This document shows, in pieces, positions 18,668-26,253 of a stretch of DNA of 36,940 nt. The notes under the pieces were generated by a model. It was given only the letters and a program-made list of their open reading frames with translations, was not told the origin of the DNA and did no database searches. The stretch lies in the NCBI GenBank assembly GCA_021800165.1, contig JAJYZF010000038.1:1-36940 (forward strand), given 5' to 3'. Made by a program: the position numbers and the translations under genes. How positions within the stretch are numbered: position 1 is the stretch's first letter; each line of letters opens with the position of its first letter. Source of the DNA: Planctomycetota bacterium. Its GTDB lineage: Bacteria > Planctomycetota > Phycisphaerae > WQYP01.

Positions 18668-20785
18668 TCACGCCCGGCGCACCTTGATGGTGTACAGGTC
18701 CAGACTGCCGCTTACCAGTTCCACACGCAACATCACCAGGCCGGGCGGAATTCGCACCTTTCCAAGCACGCTGCTCCAGATGACCTTATTGCGTTGCGTC
18801 ATATCCACGGTCCCGAATCGGATGCCGTTAACCCAGATGGCCAGCACGCTGGGCACATTGGGCTGGCCCTGTACGCTTACCTCCGCGACGAAAGGCACCG
18901 CGGTATGCCCCGGAAAGGCGATCCAGGTTCCTGGGTTGCGAAAGCCGCCCAACACGCTATGGCCCTTGTATTTTGCGCCGTATGGACCGGCCGTACACAC
19001 GCGGGGCACCTCGCCGCACCACATCGTGCCGGGCAGGGCCGGCCCCAGGGTTACCGGAGCTTTGGCCTTTTGGCGCAAGGCCTTCAAAGCATTAAACTTC
19101 GGCGTGTTGAGGTTCATGATGTCGGGTGTAAATTCCCAGTCCGCCGGGCCGGTGACGGTGTAATAAACCAGCAGATCCCCGCCATTTTCCGACCAATAGT
19201 TTTGCATGAATTCGGTCATGGTTTTCATGCGCGGGTCCGCATTGATGGCCAGAATCTGCGCCGTCGGCAGGCCGTCCACGCCGTCGCCGCCCTCATAGGC
19301 AATCCGCTGCAACCCCCAGTTTTTGGCCGCCATCGCGTCGGCGGGAAAGGCATTGATGGTCGGCACATCCGGGTAATTGCCGGGCGCAAAGTACTGGTTC
19401 ACATCGCCGGACATCTGTTTGACGCCATAATATGCCGATCCGCCTGAACCATAAACATAACTGTTCACCGCGCGGGCCGGACGCAACTTCGCTCCGTAAG
19501 CGTCCAGCCATGTCAATTGGCCGAATCCTTCGCCAAAACTGCTGCTCGCCCCCTTCTGCGACATCAACGCCGGCCGCACACGCCGCATCATGGCCGCATC
19601 GCCGAAGACCGACCGGAACAAATCGCTGATTTGCGATATCCGGTAGGCCGTGTAGCGGGAACCCGTATAATAAATGTTGTTTTGCGGGTCAATGGCCTTA
19701 ATGGGATGGGTGGCCGGCAGTTTTTGCACGATATCCTGAATCACATAAAAGCACCAGAACCCACCGGAAGTATTCCAGGTTTCATTGGCATATTCCACAT
19801 ACACGTTCAAGTTCGCATCCAGCGGGGGATATTTGGGATGCGTCTGCGGTGCCGTGTAGGGATTCGTGCCATCGGTACCGTAGCGCAGGGCCTGGGCCAT
19901 TTTCGTTACAAACTCATCATCCACCACCACCGGTACATTGATCCACAAATCTCGCTGTGCTTCATTGGCCAACTGAATGTGGTGCTCCAGCGCTACCCCC
20001 AGCCCGGTGCCGCCCAATCGGTCGCCGCCCGCTTGAATATATGGCGGGCACGGCTTGTAGAACGTCAGCGGGGTTTGCCGGTCCGCCCAGTGCACCACGG
20101 TATTGCCATTGGTGGCCGTCCAATCCATGGTACGTATGACGCTGCCGAATTGCATCGCCTTCACGTAATAATCGGCGAATACCACGCTGCCGTCGGTCGG
20201 ATATCCCGGACGGTACAGGCGCATATTGGTAAACCCCGACCCCTTGGCGGACTGCGCCGTGCGCTGGGAATCGAGAATCGCAAAGCCTACCGACTGGCTC
20301 ATCGTGGTGGGAGAAAGCTTAAACGTCATATCCGCCGTGGTCGTGTTGGTAACGGCATCGTAACGCTGATGGGCCACCGTTACCGGGGTTCCATACACGC
20401 CGCGAATAACCCCGCGCCCCTGGAAAATCAGTTTGTACGTACCATTGATGTGTTCGGCGTTGCCGGTATAAACCACGGTTCCCGCGTCCTGCGTCGGCCA
20501 GCCCAGACTGTCGTAAGAGGCCATGGCCCGCATGTCCGGAGTCTGCCATTGCCGGGCTTGTTTCATGGCATCCACAAAGGCAAAACCGCCGTCCCAGTCC
20601 GTGTTGCTCCATACATTCATCCCAAACTCGTTGCGGCCGCGGCCCCCGGAGACCTTGGCCATGGCGCGGCCCGGCAAGCCGGCCAGACTGTTCCGCGCCA
20701 GCACCGCGCCGGCACCCGCTGCGACTCCCAATTGCGCCATGCGGGCGAGCATTTCCCGCCGGTTGATACGATTCGATCTGGGCAT
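18668..20785 (-). CDS. Tat-exported glycosidase-like protein, 705 aa (triad 3 enzyme)
   Basis: The shortest of three paralogous putative clan GH-A-type enzymes. The N-terminus is a twin-arginine signal (RINRREMLARMAQLGVAAGA), unlike the Sec-type signals of its paralogs. The barrel carries IQLANEAQRDLWINVPVVVD and VYVEYANETWN (Glu335, candidate acid/base), and RIAYEGGDGVDG (Glu498, candidate nucleophile). The spacing of 163 residues suits strands 4 and 7 of a GH-A barrel. It lacks the PA14 domain and the inserted beta-sandwiches of the paralogs. A small C-terminal beta domain follows. AAGG lies 9 nt before the ATG at 20785. Only 38 bp separate it from the upstream prepilin stop, so the two are probably co-transcribed. 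Specificity is unknown. Confidence 0.8.
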   Translation of the reverse strand: MPRSNRINRREMLARMAQLGVAAGAGAVLARNSLAGLPGRAMAKVSGGRGRNEFGMNVWSNTDWDGGFAFVDAMKQARQWQTPDMRAMASYDSLGWPTQDAGTVVYTGNAEHINGTYKLIFQGRGVIRGVYGTPVTVAHQRYDAVTNTTTADMTFKLSPTTMSQSVGFAILDSQRTAQSAKGSGFTNMRLYRPGYPTDGSVVFADYYVKAMQFGSVIRTMDWTATNGNTVVHWADRQTPLTFYKPCPPYIQAGGDRLGGTGLGVALEHHIQLANEAQRDLWINVPVVVDDEFVTKMAQALRYGTDGTNPYTAPQTHPKYPPLDANLNVYVEYANETWNTSGGFWCFYVIQDIVQKLPATHPIKAIDPQNNIYYTGSRYTAYRISQISDLFRSVFGDAAMMRRVRPALMSQKGASSSFGEGFGQLTWLDAYGAKLRPARAVNSYVYGSGGSAYYGVKQMSGDVNQYFAPGNYPDVPTINAFPADAMAAKNWGLQRIAYEGGDGVDGLPTAQILAINADPRMKTMTEFMQNYWSENGGDLLVYYTVTGPADWEFTPDIMNLNTPKFNALKALRQKAKAPVTLGPALPGTMWCGEVPRVCTAGPYGAKYKGHSVLGGFRNPGTWIAFPGHTAVPFVAEVSVQGQPNVPSVLAIWVNGIRFGTVDMTQRNKVIWSSVLGKVRIPPGLVMLRVELVSGSLDLYTIKVRRA

Positions 20786-20798
20786 ACTTTACCTTTCC

Positions 20799-20824
20799 AA
20801 AAAAATGGTACCTGACCCCTTTAT
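20799..20824 (-). repeat. REP-like repeat filling the prepilin/enzyme junction
   Basis: AAAAATGGTACCTGACCCCT at 20801-20820, with TTTAT after it, makes up most of the 38-bp gap. The prepilin stop TGA is directly followed, on the minus strand, by TAAAGGGGTCAGG. Confidence 0.75.
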
Positions 20825-21801
20825 CAATTGGGCGGGGACCACGCGGTGGCAAACGCCTGGATGGAATTGATCTCCTCCACGTGTCCATCCGGGAACGCTG
20901 TGTTAATCACTCCGTCATGGCCCGGAATTGAACCCGCCACCGCCGGGCCAAACGGCTCACCCTGATGGCTTAACATATTGTTATTGGCTACCTGCCATGG
21001 CGGGTAACCCGGCCACCCCGCCGTGGTGTAGTTCGCGTCCACCCATTGATAAAAATAATCGTTTTCAACCCCGGCTTGGCCCGAGAGCAAACTTCCGTCC
21101 GAGAGCAACATCTCGTCATTGGGAATCGAATTAAGCCGCGTCAACTGGCCAAGCTGCAGGTTACCGGGCGAAGCCGGGCGGAAATAAAAATTATAGTTGA
21201 GCGCGTAATTCTCCGGGGCATAGTCAGCACCAGTAAGCGGCGCTACCGCTCCAAAAATCGTCATGTTCTGGCCCTGAAACGCTTGCTGGAAAACCGGACA
21301 CAGCCATACCGGGCTGCTGGGAGTATTGTTGCCAAAATAACCAGTAGACAAACCCGGTAAATACGATCGCATGTGGTAGCGAATCGGCTGATAATTCTGC
21401 ATCAACGGCGCTCCGCCCAGCGCATCGTACCAATTTCCGCCATCCGCGCCGTCGAAGGGCAGCAGGTCATTGTAGTCCTGCGCATAATATTGAAGGCCCA
21501 GCACAATTTGCCGCTCGTTGCTGGCGCACAAAGTCACATTGGCCGCTTCCCGCGCTGCCGCCAGCGCCGGCAACAGCAGGGCAATTAAAATGGCGATAAT
21601 CGAAATCACCACCAACAATTCGATCAGCGTGAATCCCGATCGCCGTGATCTTCTCTCGGTTATCGGCACAGGCCCGCCGCGGTGCAAGGAGCCGGGAGGC
21701 AAAAGACAGGATACAGGGGGCAGGCGATTCTGTTCCGCCCCGATTACCAATGGTGGCTCTAGGAGATCGAAACCTGTGCCGGGCGACATGCAACGTTTCA
21801 T
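20824..21801 (-). CDS. Prepilin-like protein with H-X9-DG motif, 325 aa (triad 3)
   Basis: Prepilin-type protein with cleavage site [20 protein letters not shown] after a leader of about 56 residues, almost identical to that of 16062-17033. The mature part instead resembles 11533-12522 ([26 protein letters not shown]). The C-terminal [17 protein letters not shown] is an exact H-X9-DG motif. The gene is thus mosaic: a 5' module shared with one paralog and a body shared with the other. Start 21801 has AGGAG 7 nt upstream. It lies 38 bp after the PEP-CTERM stop and 38 bp before the glycosidase-like gene, the tightest of the three triads. Confidence 0.87.
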   Translation of the reverse strand: MKRCMSPGTGFDLLEPPLVIGAEQNRLPPVSCLLPPGSLHRGGPVPITERRSRRSGFTLIELLVVISIIAILIALLLPALAAAREAANVTLCASNERQIVLGLQYYAQDYNDLLPFDGADGGNWYDALGGAPLMQNYQPIRYHMRSYLPGLSTGYFGNNTPSSPVWLCPVFQQAFQGQNMTIFGAVAPLTGADYAPENYALNYNFYFRPASPGNLQLGQLTRLNSIPNDEMLLSDGSLLSGQAGVENDYFYQWVDANYTTAGWPGYPPWQVANNNMLSHQGEPFGPAVAGSIPGHDGVINTAFPDGHVEEINSIQAFATAWSPPN

Positions 21802-21818
21802 AACATTACTCCTTTTGG

Positions 21819-21840
21819 AAATGGTACCTGACCCCTTTAT
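21819..21840 (-). repeat. REP-like repeat at the PEP-CTERM stop codon
   Basis: AATGGTACCTGACCCCTTTA lies directly against the TGA of the PEP-CTERM gene at 21840, where the homologous genes instead have one more codon and a terminator hairpin. Confidence 0.75.
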
Positions 21841-22589
21841 CACACCTTGCGTTTGCGGCCCACCAAAAGCAACCCGGTCCCCATCACCGCCATCAAAGCC
21901 AGCGTAGCCGGTTCAGGAGTCGTTACCGGACCGGGAAACACGTTGGCGGTGGTGGAAATATTTTCCAGCAAGCTAAGCGTGTCGAAATTGCTCCCGGCCT
22001 GGGCGTAAATGCTCATCGCCCCGGTAATGTCCGCACTGCGAATGTTTGCGTTGGCCAGAGTCTGCGAAAACGCCTGACTGTAGGGCGGACTGGTAAAGGT
22101 TTGGCTCTGGCTTTGGCTCACTGCGGGCGCAGTGCCGGTTAATTCGCTGACCCCGCCGAGGAAGCCCGCCCCATCGCCGGTAACGCCGCCGTTTAAGGTT
22201 CCGCTTGAAGCCGTTTGCAACGCCGCCGCCAGCGAATTAACCGCCAGCACAGAGTTGTTGTCCACCGCCGCAAAGTTGACCATGCCGCCCAAAGTCGCGG
22301 TGTTGGTAACACCAGTCGCTCCGACGCTAAGCTCGTCGAGGCTGCCCGTGGCCAACTGGCCTACCGCCAGATTGTTCCAGGTTACCCCGTTGTAGGAGCC
22401 GGAGCCAAAACTGTAATAGGTGCCGCTGCCGGTGTAGGTAAAGGCGGTCGGGTCCACCTTGCCGTTGGCGGTAACGCTTACCGTAATGTTGCCCTGGCTT
22501 ACCGCTCCGTTGGCCAATGCCAACAAGCCTCCGACCAGCACCGCCGCCGGCCACTTTCGATTCAAGATAAATGTGGATGTCGTGTTCAT
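21840..22589 (-). CDS. PEP-CTERM sorting-domain protein, 249 aa (triad 3)
   Basis: Exported protein with a Ser/Thr/Gly-rich mature part and no recognised domain. The signal peptide is [20 protein letters not shown]. The tail is [20 protein letters not shown] then RKRKV and stop: it lacks the final Ala of its relatives because the frame ends at a REP-like repeat. The conserved downstream hairpin is also missing, so read-through into the prepilin gene 38 bp away is likely. Start 22589 is chosen for AAGGAG 10 nt upstream. The TTCGAA element is not found upstream of this gene. The next PEP-CTERM gene ends 164 bp upstream behind its own hairpin. Confidence 0.83.
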   Translation of the reverse strand: MNTTSTFILNRKWPAAVLVGGLLALANGAVSQGNITVSVTANGKVDPTAFTYTGSGTYYSFGSGSYNGVTWNNLAVGQLATGSLDELSVGATGVTNTATLGGMVNFAAVDNNSVLAVNSLAAALQTASSGTLNGGVTGDGAGFLGGVSELTGTAPAVSQSQSQTFTSPPYSQAFSQTLANANIRSADITGAMSIYAQAGSNFDTLSLLENISTTANVFPGPVTTPEPATLALMAVMGTGLLLVGRKRKV

Positions 22590-22707
22590 TTGAGCTACTC
22601 TCCTTAATGACAACTGTTGGTAAAACAGGCCGACCTTAGTAGCTGCGGGGTTGCCGACCCGCAGGATCTATTCTCAATGGCCCGCCTGCCGCCGCACCAA
22701 GGAAAAA

Positions 22708-22736
22708 GAGGCCGGTGGCGCTGTGCCACCGGCCCC
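22708..22736 (-). terminator. Hairpin after the 22754 PEP-CTERM gene
   Basis: GAGGCCGGTGGC pairs with GCCACCGGCCCC around GCTGT with one mismatch, followed on the minus strand by a T run (TTTTTCC). It begins 18 nt after the stop. Confidence 0.78.
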
Positions 22737-22753
22737 TTGGAAAAGGCGTGGTT

Positions 22754-23713
22754 TCAGGCCACTTTGCGTTTGCGGCCCACCAAAAGCAGCCCGGTCCCCA
22801 TCACCGCCATCAAGCCCAGTGTGGCTGGTTCAGGGATGGAGGAGGAAGACGGCGTCGCCACGACAAAATCAGTAAACTTTGCACCGGTTCCGGTTGCGGC
22901 GGCAAAGAAGAACGCGTAGGAAAACGTCGCGTCGGTGCTGGCAAGGGTGGCATCAGGCGTGGCCACGGGAATCGTCGGGTTCAAATCACTGTAGCCCGTC
23001 GGATTAACCCACATGCTCAAATTCGCGGCGGTGCCTGTGGTGTACTGGATTTCCATGACCAATTCAACAGGCGTACCTGAGCTGACGTTCAAGCCGGAGG
23101 AAACGTTCGTGATCGTCGAGGTTCCGTCGCCGCCGCTAAGATTCCAGACGGTGTGGTCGTTGCCATAGGACCCAACGCCCGCGTTCGCGAATGGCTGGTA
23201 GCCGAGGGCAGAGGCTCCGGAGTTCCCGAGCGCCACAAGGGTGTTGGACGCGCTGGGACCGTCGGCCAAAAGCACGGACATTAGAACGGTTTTTCCCGCA
23301 ACTCCGATGGTGCCGCTACCGTTGATCAGTCCCGCCGCCCCGAAAGCGCCGGTAGGGCTGAGGTTGAACGGGCGAGACGATCCGTCGTCCTGGTAGCCAC
23401 CCGTGGCATAATTGCTGCCTGCGTCCGCACCAGCCAGCGGGCTGACATTAGAAACATTGTAACCGGGAATTCCGGTGCCACCGTTGGGACCACCATTGCT
23501 CTGCGTTCCCCCGTTTTGCACGTACCAAGCGCGGCTCCAGCCGCTGCCGTCGTTGACGCCGCTCAGCAGCACGGGCGTGTTCCCGGTCAGCGTCACGCCG
23601 CCGAAATCCTCCGTGGCCAAGATGGTTGCCTGCGCGGAAGTGGCCGCCATTGCTCCCGCGAGCGCTGCGCTGGCCGCGGCCAGCAGAATTGTGGAACGAG
23701 ACTTAAGCAACAT
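22754..23713 (-). CDS. PEP-CTERM sorting-domain protein, 319 aa
   Basis: Exported protein. The signal peptide [20 protein letters not shown] shares its core with the other PEP-CTERM genes. The mature part begins ATILATEDFGGVTLTG and looks like an all-beta lectin-like fold of about 240 residues. The tail is [20 protein letters not shown] then RKRKVA. Start 23713 has GGAG five nt upstream; longer frames to 23815 have no support. Unlike 12677 and 17131 it has no TTCGAA element; two TTTGCGCAAA boxes lie 170-200 bp upstream and a XylR-like regulator gene lies beyond them, suggesting separate control. Confidence 0.85.
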   Translation of the reverse strand: MLLKSRSTILLAAASAALAGAMAATSAQATILATEDFGGVTLTGNTPVLLSGVNDGSGWSRAWYVQNGGTQSNGGPNGGTGIPGYNVSNVSPLAGADAGSNYATGGYQDDGSSRPFNLSPTGAFGAAGLINGSGTIGVAGKTVLMSVLLADGPSASNTLVALGNSGASALGYQPFANAGVGSYGNDHTVWNLSGGDGTSTITNVSSGLNVSSGTPVELVMEIQYTTGTAANLSMWVNPTGYSDLNPTIPVATPDATLASTDATFSYAFFFAAATGTGAKFTDFVVATPSSSSIPEPATLGLMAVMGTGLLLVGRKRKVA

Positions 23714-23881
23714 AAAAACTCCTTGCTCCCTAAGGGAGCGATCTCCAACAGCGGCGAGCTTGGGCTGGCCAATGGTCCCGGCGAATACCGGAAAGAAATC
23801 CATCCGCACAGCCACTTAAGACTCGCGACCTGCGCTGTCTGAAGTTGAGCTTACACCAATCGCGTATGCTTAAAAAGACCA

Positions 23882-23913
23882 TTTTGCGCAAATCCCAGGT
23901 CGTTTTGCGCAAA
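23882..23913 (-). promoter_or_regulatory. Two TTTTGCGCAAA boxes spaced 21 bp
   Basis: TTTTGCGCAAA occurs at 23882-23892 and again at 23903-23913, an exact 21-bp period (two helical turns). A shorter TTTGCAAA follows at 23915-23922. They sit upstream of the PEP-CTERM gene and downstream of the XylR-like regulator gene. Direct repeats at this spacing suit an AraC-type DNA-binding domain, which that regulator has. Confidence 0.65.
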
Positions 23914-24011
23914 GTTTGCAAATACTTTTCTACGAATATATGTGCTGTTTTGCCAATGAAATCAGCCCTTGGCAACACCGATACTCAAGCGCCTCTCCAG
24001 TTCTGGGGGGG

Positions 24012-24030
24012 GGCGGGCATCCTGCCCGCC
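24012..24030. repeat. GGCGGGC hairpin repeat
   Basis: GGCGGGCATCCTGCCCGCC at 24012-24030 is one of five copies of this small inverted repeat in the window (also 14942, 18273, 18581 and 25412). It lies between the TTTGCGCAAA boxes and the end of the regulator gene and could act as its transcription end. A trace of the CCGCAG repeat follows at 24066-24075. Confidence 0.55.
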
Positions 24031-24101
24031 TGCCACTCTGCGAACCTTAACGCCCCCGGGGTCTGACCGCAGCGCCGCCGCGGGCCTGGCCCGGTGAAGA
24101 T

Positions 24102-25325
24102 TCAACTTCTGCGGAACCTGGCGCGCCACGCGCTGGGGGTATGGCCCGTAGCGCGACGAAATACCACGCTTAGCCTGTGGGCGTCTGAAAGGCCGCTTTG
24201 GCTCGCGATGCTGGGCATTTTCAAGTGGGTCTGTTCCAACAGAGTTTTGGCACGCTCCACATGGGCACGCCAGATTTCCTCCTTGGGCGTACGCTTAAAA
24301 TTTCGCTGAAATCCCAGTTCCAATTTACGCCTGGAAATATGTATCATTGTCAACACGTCTTCCACCGTGATCGGCGCAGCGGCGTTTTCACGGATGAACC
24401 GGGCGGCCTGGGCGATGTCGGGGTCATCCACGACCAGAACATCGGAGGAATGGCGCGCCGTTAACGCCAACGGCGGTACCGGCACCAGTTGCCTGGGTGG
24501 CGCTTTCCCCCGGATGGCCTGATCGAGCAAAGTCGCCGCCACCAGGCCGATACGCCGTGGGTCCAGCGGTACGCTGGTCAGAGCGGGGGTTATCATTTCG
24601 CACAGGGCCAGGTCGTTATCCACACCGACCAGGGCGATGTCTTCGGGAATACGCAGTCCCACCCGCGCACAGGCGTAGACAATGTGCCGGGCCCAGAGAT
24701 CCGAGCACGCCATGATCGCGGCGGGGTGCCGCAGGCTCTGCAGCCATTTCGCCAGTGCCGTCTTTTCCCATTCGACATGGAGGTTGCCCCAGGGAATATC
24801 CTTCACCATATAAACGGAACATTCCAACCCCCAAGCCGCCAGCTTTTCGACAAAGCCCTGTTTGCGAACCCGCGCATAAACCAAATCTCCACCGTAGTAG
24901 CCGTAATTCCGGAAGCCCTGCTGCTGCAAGTGCTGCGCCACCAGGCCGCCCACCGCCAAGTCGTCCGGCACCACCTCGCAAAAGCCTGAATTCTGGGGTT
25001 CCTGGAGGGTCAAAACGACCGGCACGCCCAGACGTTTAAGGGTGGTGATGAATTTTCGCCAGGACGCGTGCGACCTGTCGAGGGCGTTGTCCGCAATGAT
25101 CCCGTCGAGCTTTAATTTAGATAGATCGTTGAGCTTGCTGTTGATGTCTCCGGCACTGGTAATGTACGGAACCCATCCGACGTTGGTAAGCATGTAGTGT
25201 GCGATACCCCGCAATATCTGATGGTGCCAAAGCAGTTGGGTTTCCAGCATAATGCCCACGCGTGTACGCTGGTGCTTTCGGGATTTGGAATGGGGCGCAG
25301 GCTCAACAATCTCTGGCTTTGGCAT
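24102..25325 (-). CDS. XylR-like transcriptional regulator (sugar-binding fold plus AraC helix-turn-helix), 407 aa
   Basis: Regulator of the XylR type, in which a LacI/periplasmic-binding-like sensor is fused to a C-terminal AraC DNA-binding domain. Residues 25-295 form the sensor (VGIMLETQLLWHHQILRGIA, LDGIIADN, IALVGVDNDLALCEMITPAL, SVPLDPRRIG). Residues 300-407 hold the helix-turn-helix pair (ISRRKLELGFQRNFKRTPKE, then SGLSDAHRLSVVFRRATG and PSAWR). The length is typical for XylR (about 390). Start 25325 is the first ATG downstream of a REP-like repeat; no strong Shine-Dalgarno is seen, so the start is less certain. It probably binds a monosaccharide and acts on the TTTGCGCAAA boxes upstream of the neighbouring PEP-CTERM gene; that link is inferred from position and spacing. 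Confidence 0.85.
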   Translation of the reverse strand: MPKPEIVEPAPHSKSRKHQRTRVGIMLETQLLWHHQILRGIAHYMLTNVGWVPYITSAGDINSKLNDLSKLKLDGIIADNALDRSHASWRKFITTLKRLGVPVVLTLQEPQNSGFCEVVPDDLAVGGLVAQHLQQQGFRNYGYYGGDLVYARVRKQGFVEKLAAWGLECSVYMVKDIPWGNLHVEWEKTALAKWLQSLRHPAAIMACSDLWARHIVYACARVGLRIPEDIALVGVDNDLALCEMITPALTSVPLDPRRIGLVAATLLDQAIRGKAPPRQLVPVPPLALTARHSSDVLVVDDPDIAQAARFIRENAAAPITVEDVLTMIHISRRKLELGFQRNFKRTPKEEIWRAHVERAKTLLEQTHLKMPSIASQSGLSDAHRLSVVFRRATGHTPSAWRARFRRS

Positions 25326-25375
25326 ACGGAAAGTATCATAACACCCGTGTGGAATCCCCGCCAAGCGGCGTGCCA

Positions 25376-25430
25376 GAAAAATGGTACCTGACCCCTTTAC
25401 CTCCCGGGGGGGGCGGGCATCTTGCCCGCC
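25376..25430. repeat. REP-like repeat plus GGCGGGC hairpin
   Basis: A REP copy (25376-25400) directly precedes a GGCGGGCATCTTGCCCGCC hairpin (25412-25430), upstream of the regulator gene. Confidence 0.65.
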
Positions 25431-25460
25431 AACCACCGCCGCAACATTTACCGCCGAAGT

Positions 25461-25747
25461 TTTAACCGCAGGGGACGCAGAGGATCGCAGGGGGGTTATA
25501 AGTTTTTAACCATATTGGTCGAGGCCATCTTGCGGTATCGCGCTATCCGTAGTCCGTCAACCTCCGCGATCTTTAACGCCCGGGGTTTAACCGCAGGGGA
25601 CGCAGAGGACCGCGTAGTGTTATAGGTTTTTAACCATATTGGTCGAGGCCATCTTGCGGTATCGCGCTATCCGTAGTCCGTCAACCTCTGCGATCTTTAA
25701 CGCCGGGGGTTTAACCGCAGGGGACGCAGAGGACCGCAGAGGGTTAT
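25461..25747. repeat. Tandem array of 124-125-bp repeats, two full units and a partial third
   Basis: Units begin TTTAACCGCAGGGGACGCAG at 25461, 25586 and 25710, giving periods of 125 and 124 bp. The third is interrupted by the GxxExxY gene. One related unit lies at 18324-18447. On the minus strand each unit holds M-V-K-N-L-stop directly before the CCGCAGGGG-type end, at the position where the intact gene has M-V-N-Q-L-stop. Confidence 0.75.
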
Positions 25748-26226
25748 AATTGATTGACCATCCGCTTCATGCCATCTCTCATGTGAACCACATTGAAGTT
25801 CAGTAGCAGCCCAAGCTTGATACCGCTGAGCTTCAGGTAGGTCAAAAGCTGGGCCTCATGGATCGGTGCCAGCTTGTCCACGGCCTTGACCTCTACGATC
25901 ACCATGTCGGCCACCTTCAGGTCGATCCTGTAGCCCGCATCGATCTTGATTCCATCATAGGTAACGGGCAAGATCACCTGCGTAGCAATATGCAGACCCC
26001 GCTTCTGTAGCTCGTGAACAAGACAACCCTCATACGCACTCTCCAGCAGGCCGGGGCCGAGCGACGAATGCACCATCATGGCCGCGTTGACAATCTGGCC
26101 GCTTATCGCATTGATTTCCATTACCGCATTCTCCGTGGTAACCGCCGTCAATGAACCCGTATCAAACTGCCGGCCAGGCCGCCCGTGAACCTCTGCGTAC
26201 CCCTGCGTCCTCCGCGGTGAATCTTA
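25712..26226. mobile_element. GxxExxY gene cassette with terminal inverted repeats
   Basis: The left flank AACCGCAGGGGACGCAGAGG (25712-25731) and its continuation match, inverted, the right flank CCTCTGCGTACCCCTGCGTC (26190-26209) and its continuation TCCGCGGTGAATCTTAA. About 30 bp align with a few mismatches. The gene fills the interior. No transposase is present, so a mobile cassette is inferred from the flanks and from the empty relatives nearby. Confidence 0.5.
25744..26121 (-). CDS. GxxExxY protein, predicted PD-(D/E)XK-fold protein, 125 aa
   Basis: Member of the GxxExxY family (TIGR04256; PDDEXK_3). The signature is G24-L-L-E27-S-A-Y30 within LGPGLLESAYEGCL. A PD-(D/E)XK-type core is visible: YRIDLKVADMVIVEVKAVDK supplies the Asp and the E-x-K. 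It is therefore a candidate nuclease, but its cellular role is not established. Length is normal. Start 26121 (MEINAISGQ) is preferred because GGAG lies 9 nt upstream; a TTG ten codons earlier has nothing comparable. The gene is enclosed by inverted repeats of the CCGCAGAGG type and stands in the reading direction of its neighbours, but is unrelated to carbohydrate metabolism. Confidence 0.88.
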   Translation of the reverse strand: MEINAISGQIVNAAMMVHSSLGPGLLESAYEGCLVHELQKRGLHIATQVILPVTYDGIKIDAGYRIDLKVADMVIVEVKAVDKLAPIHEAQLLTYLKLSGIKLGLLLNFNVVHMRDGMKRMVNQL

Positions 26227-26253
26227 AAAAAAAGGTACCTGACCCCTTTATTT
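26226..26253 (-). repeat. REP-like repeat forming the end of the small gene
   Basis: AAAAAGGTACCTGACCCCTT lies here with TTATTT after it; its complement provides the TAA that ends the 92-codon frame at 26248. It directly follows the CGGTGAATCTTAA end of the GxxExxY cassette. Confidence 0.7.

Noticed and set aside
23882-23913. LacI-type operators bound by a LacI helix-turn-helix
   Set aside because: The boxes are palindromic, but the adjacent regulator has no N-terminal LacI helix-turn-helix; its DNA-binding domain is the C-terminal AraC type, so a direct-repeat reading is preferred.
25461-25747. CRISPR array
   Set aside because: Units are 124-125 bp with nearly identical interiors, not short repeats with unique spacers, and no cas genes are present.
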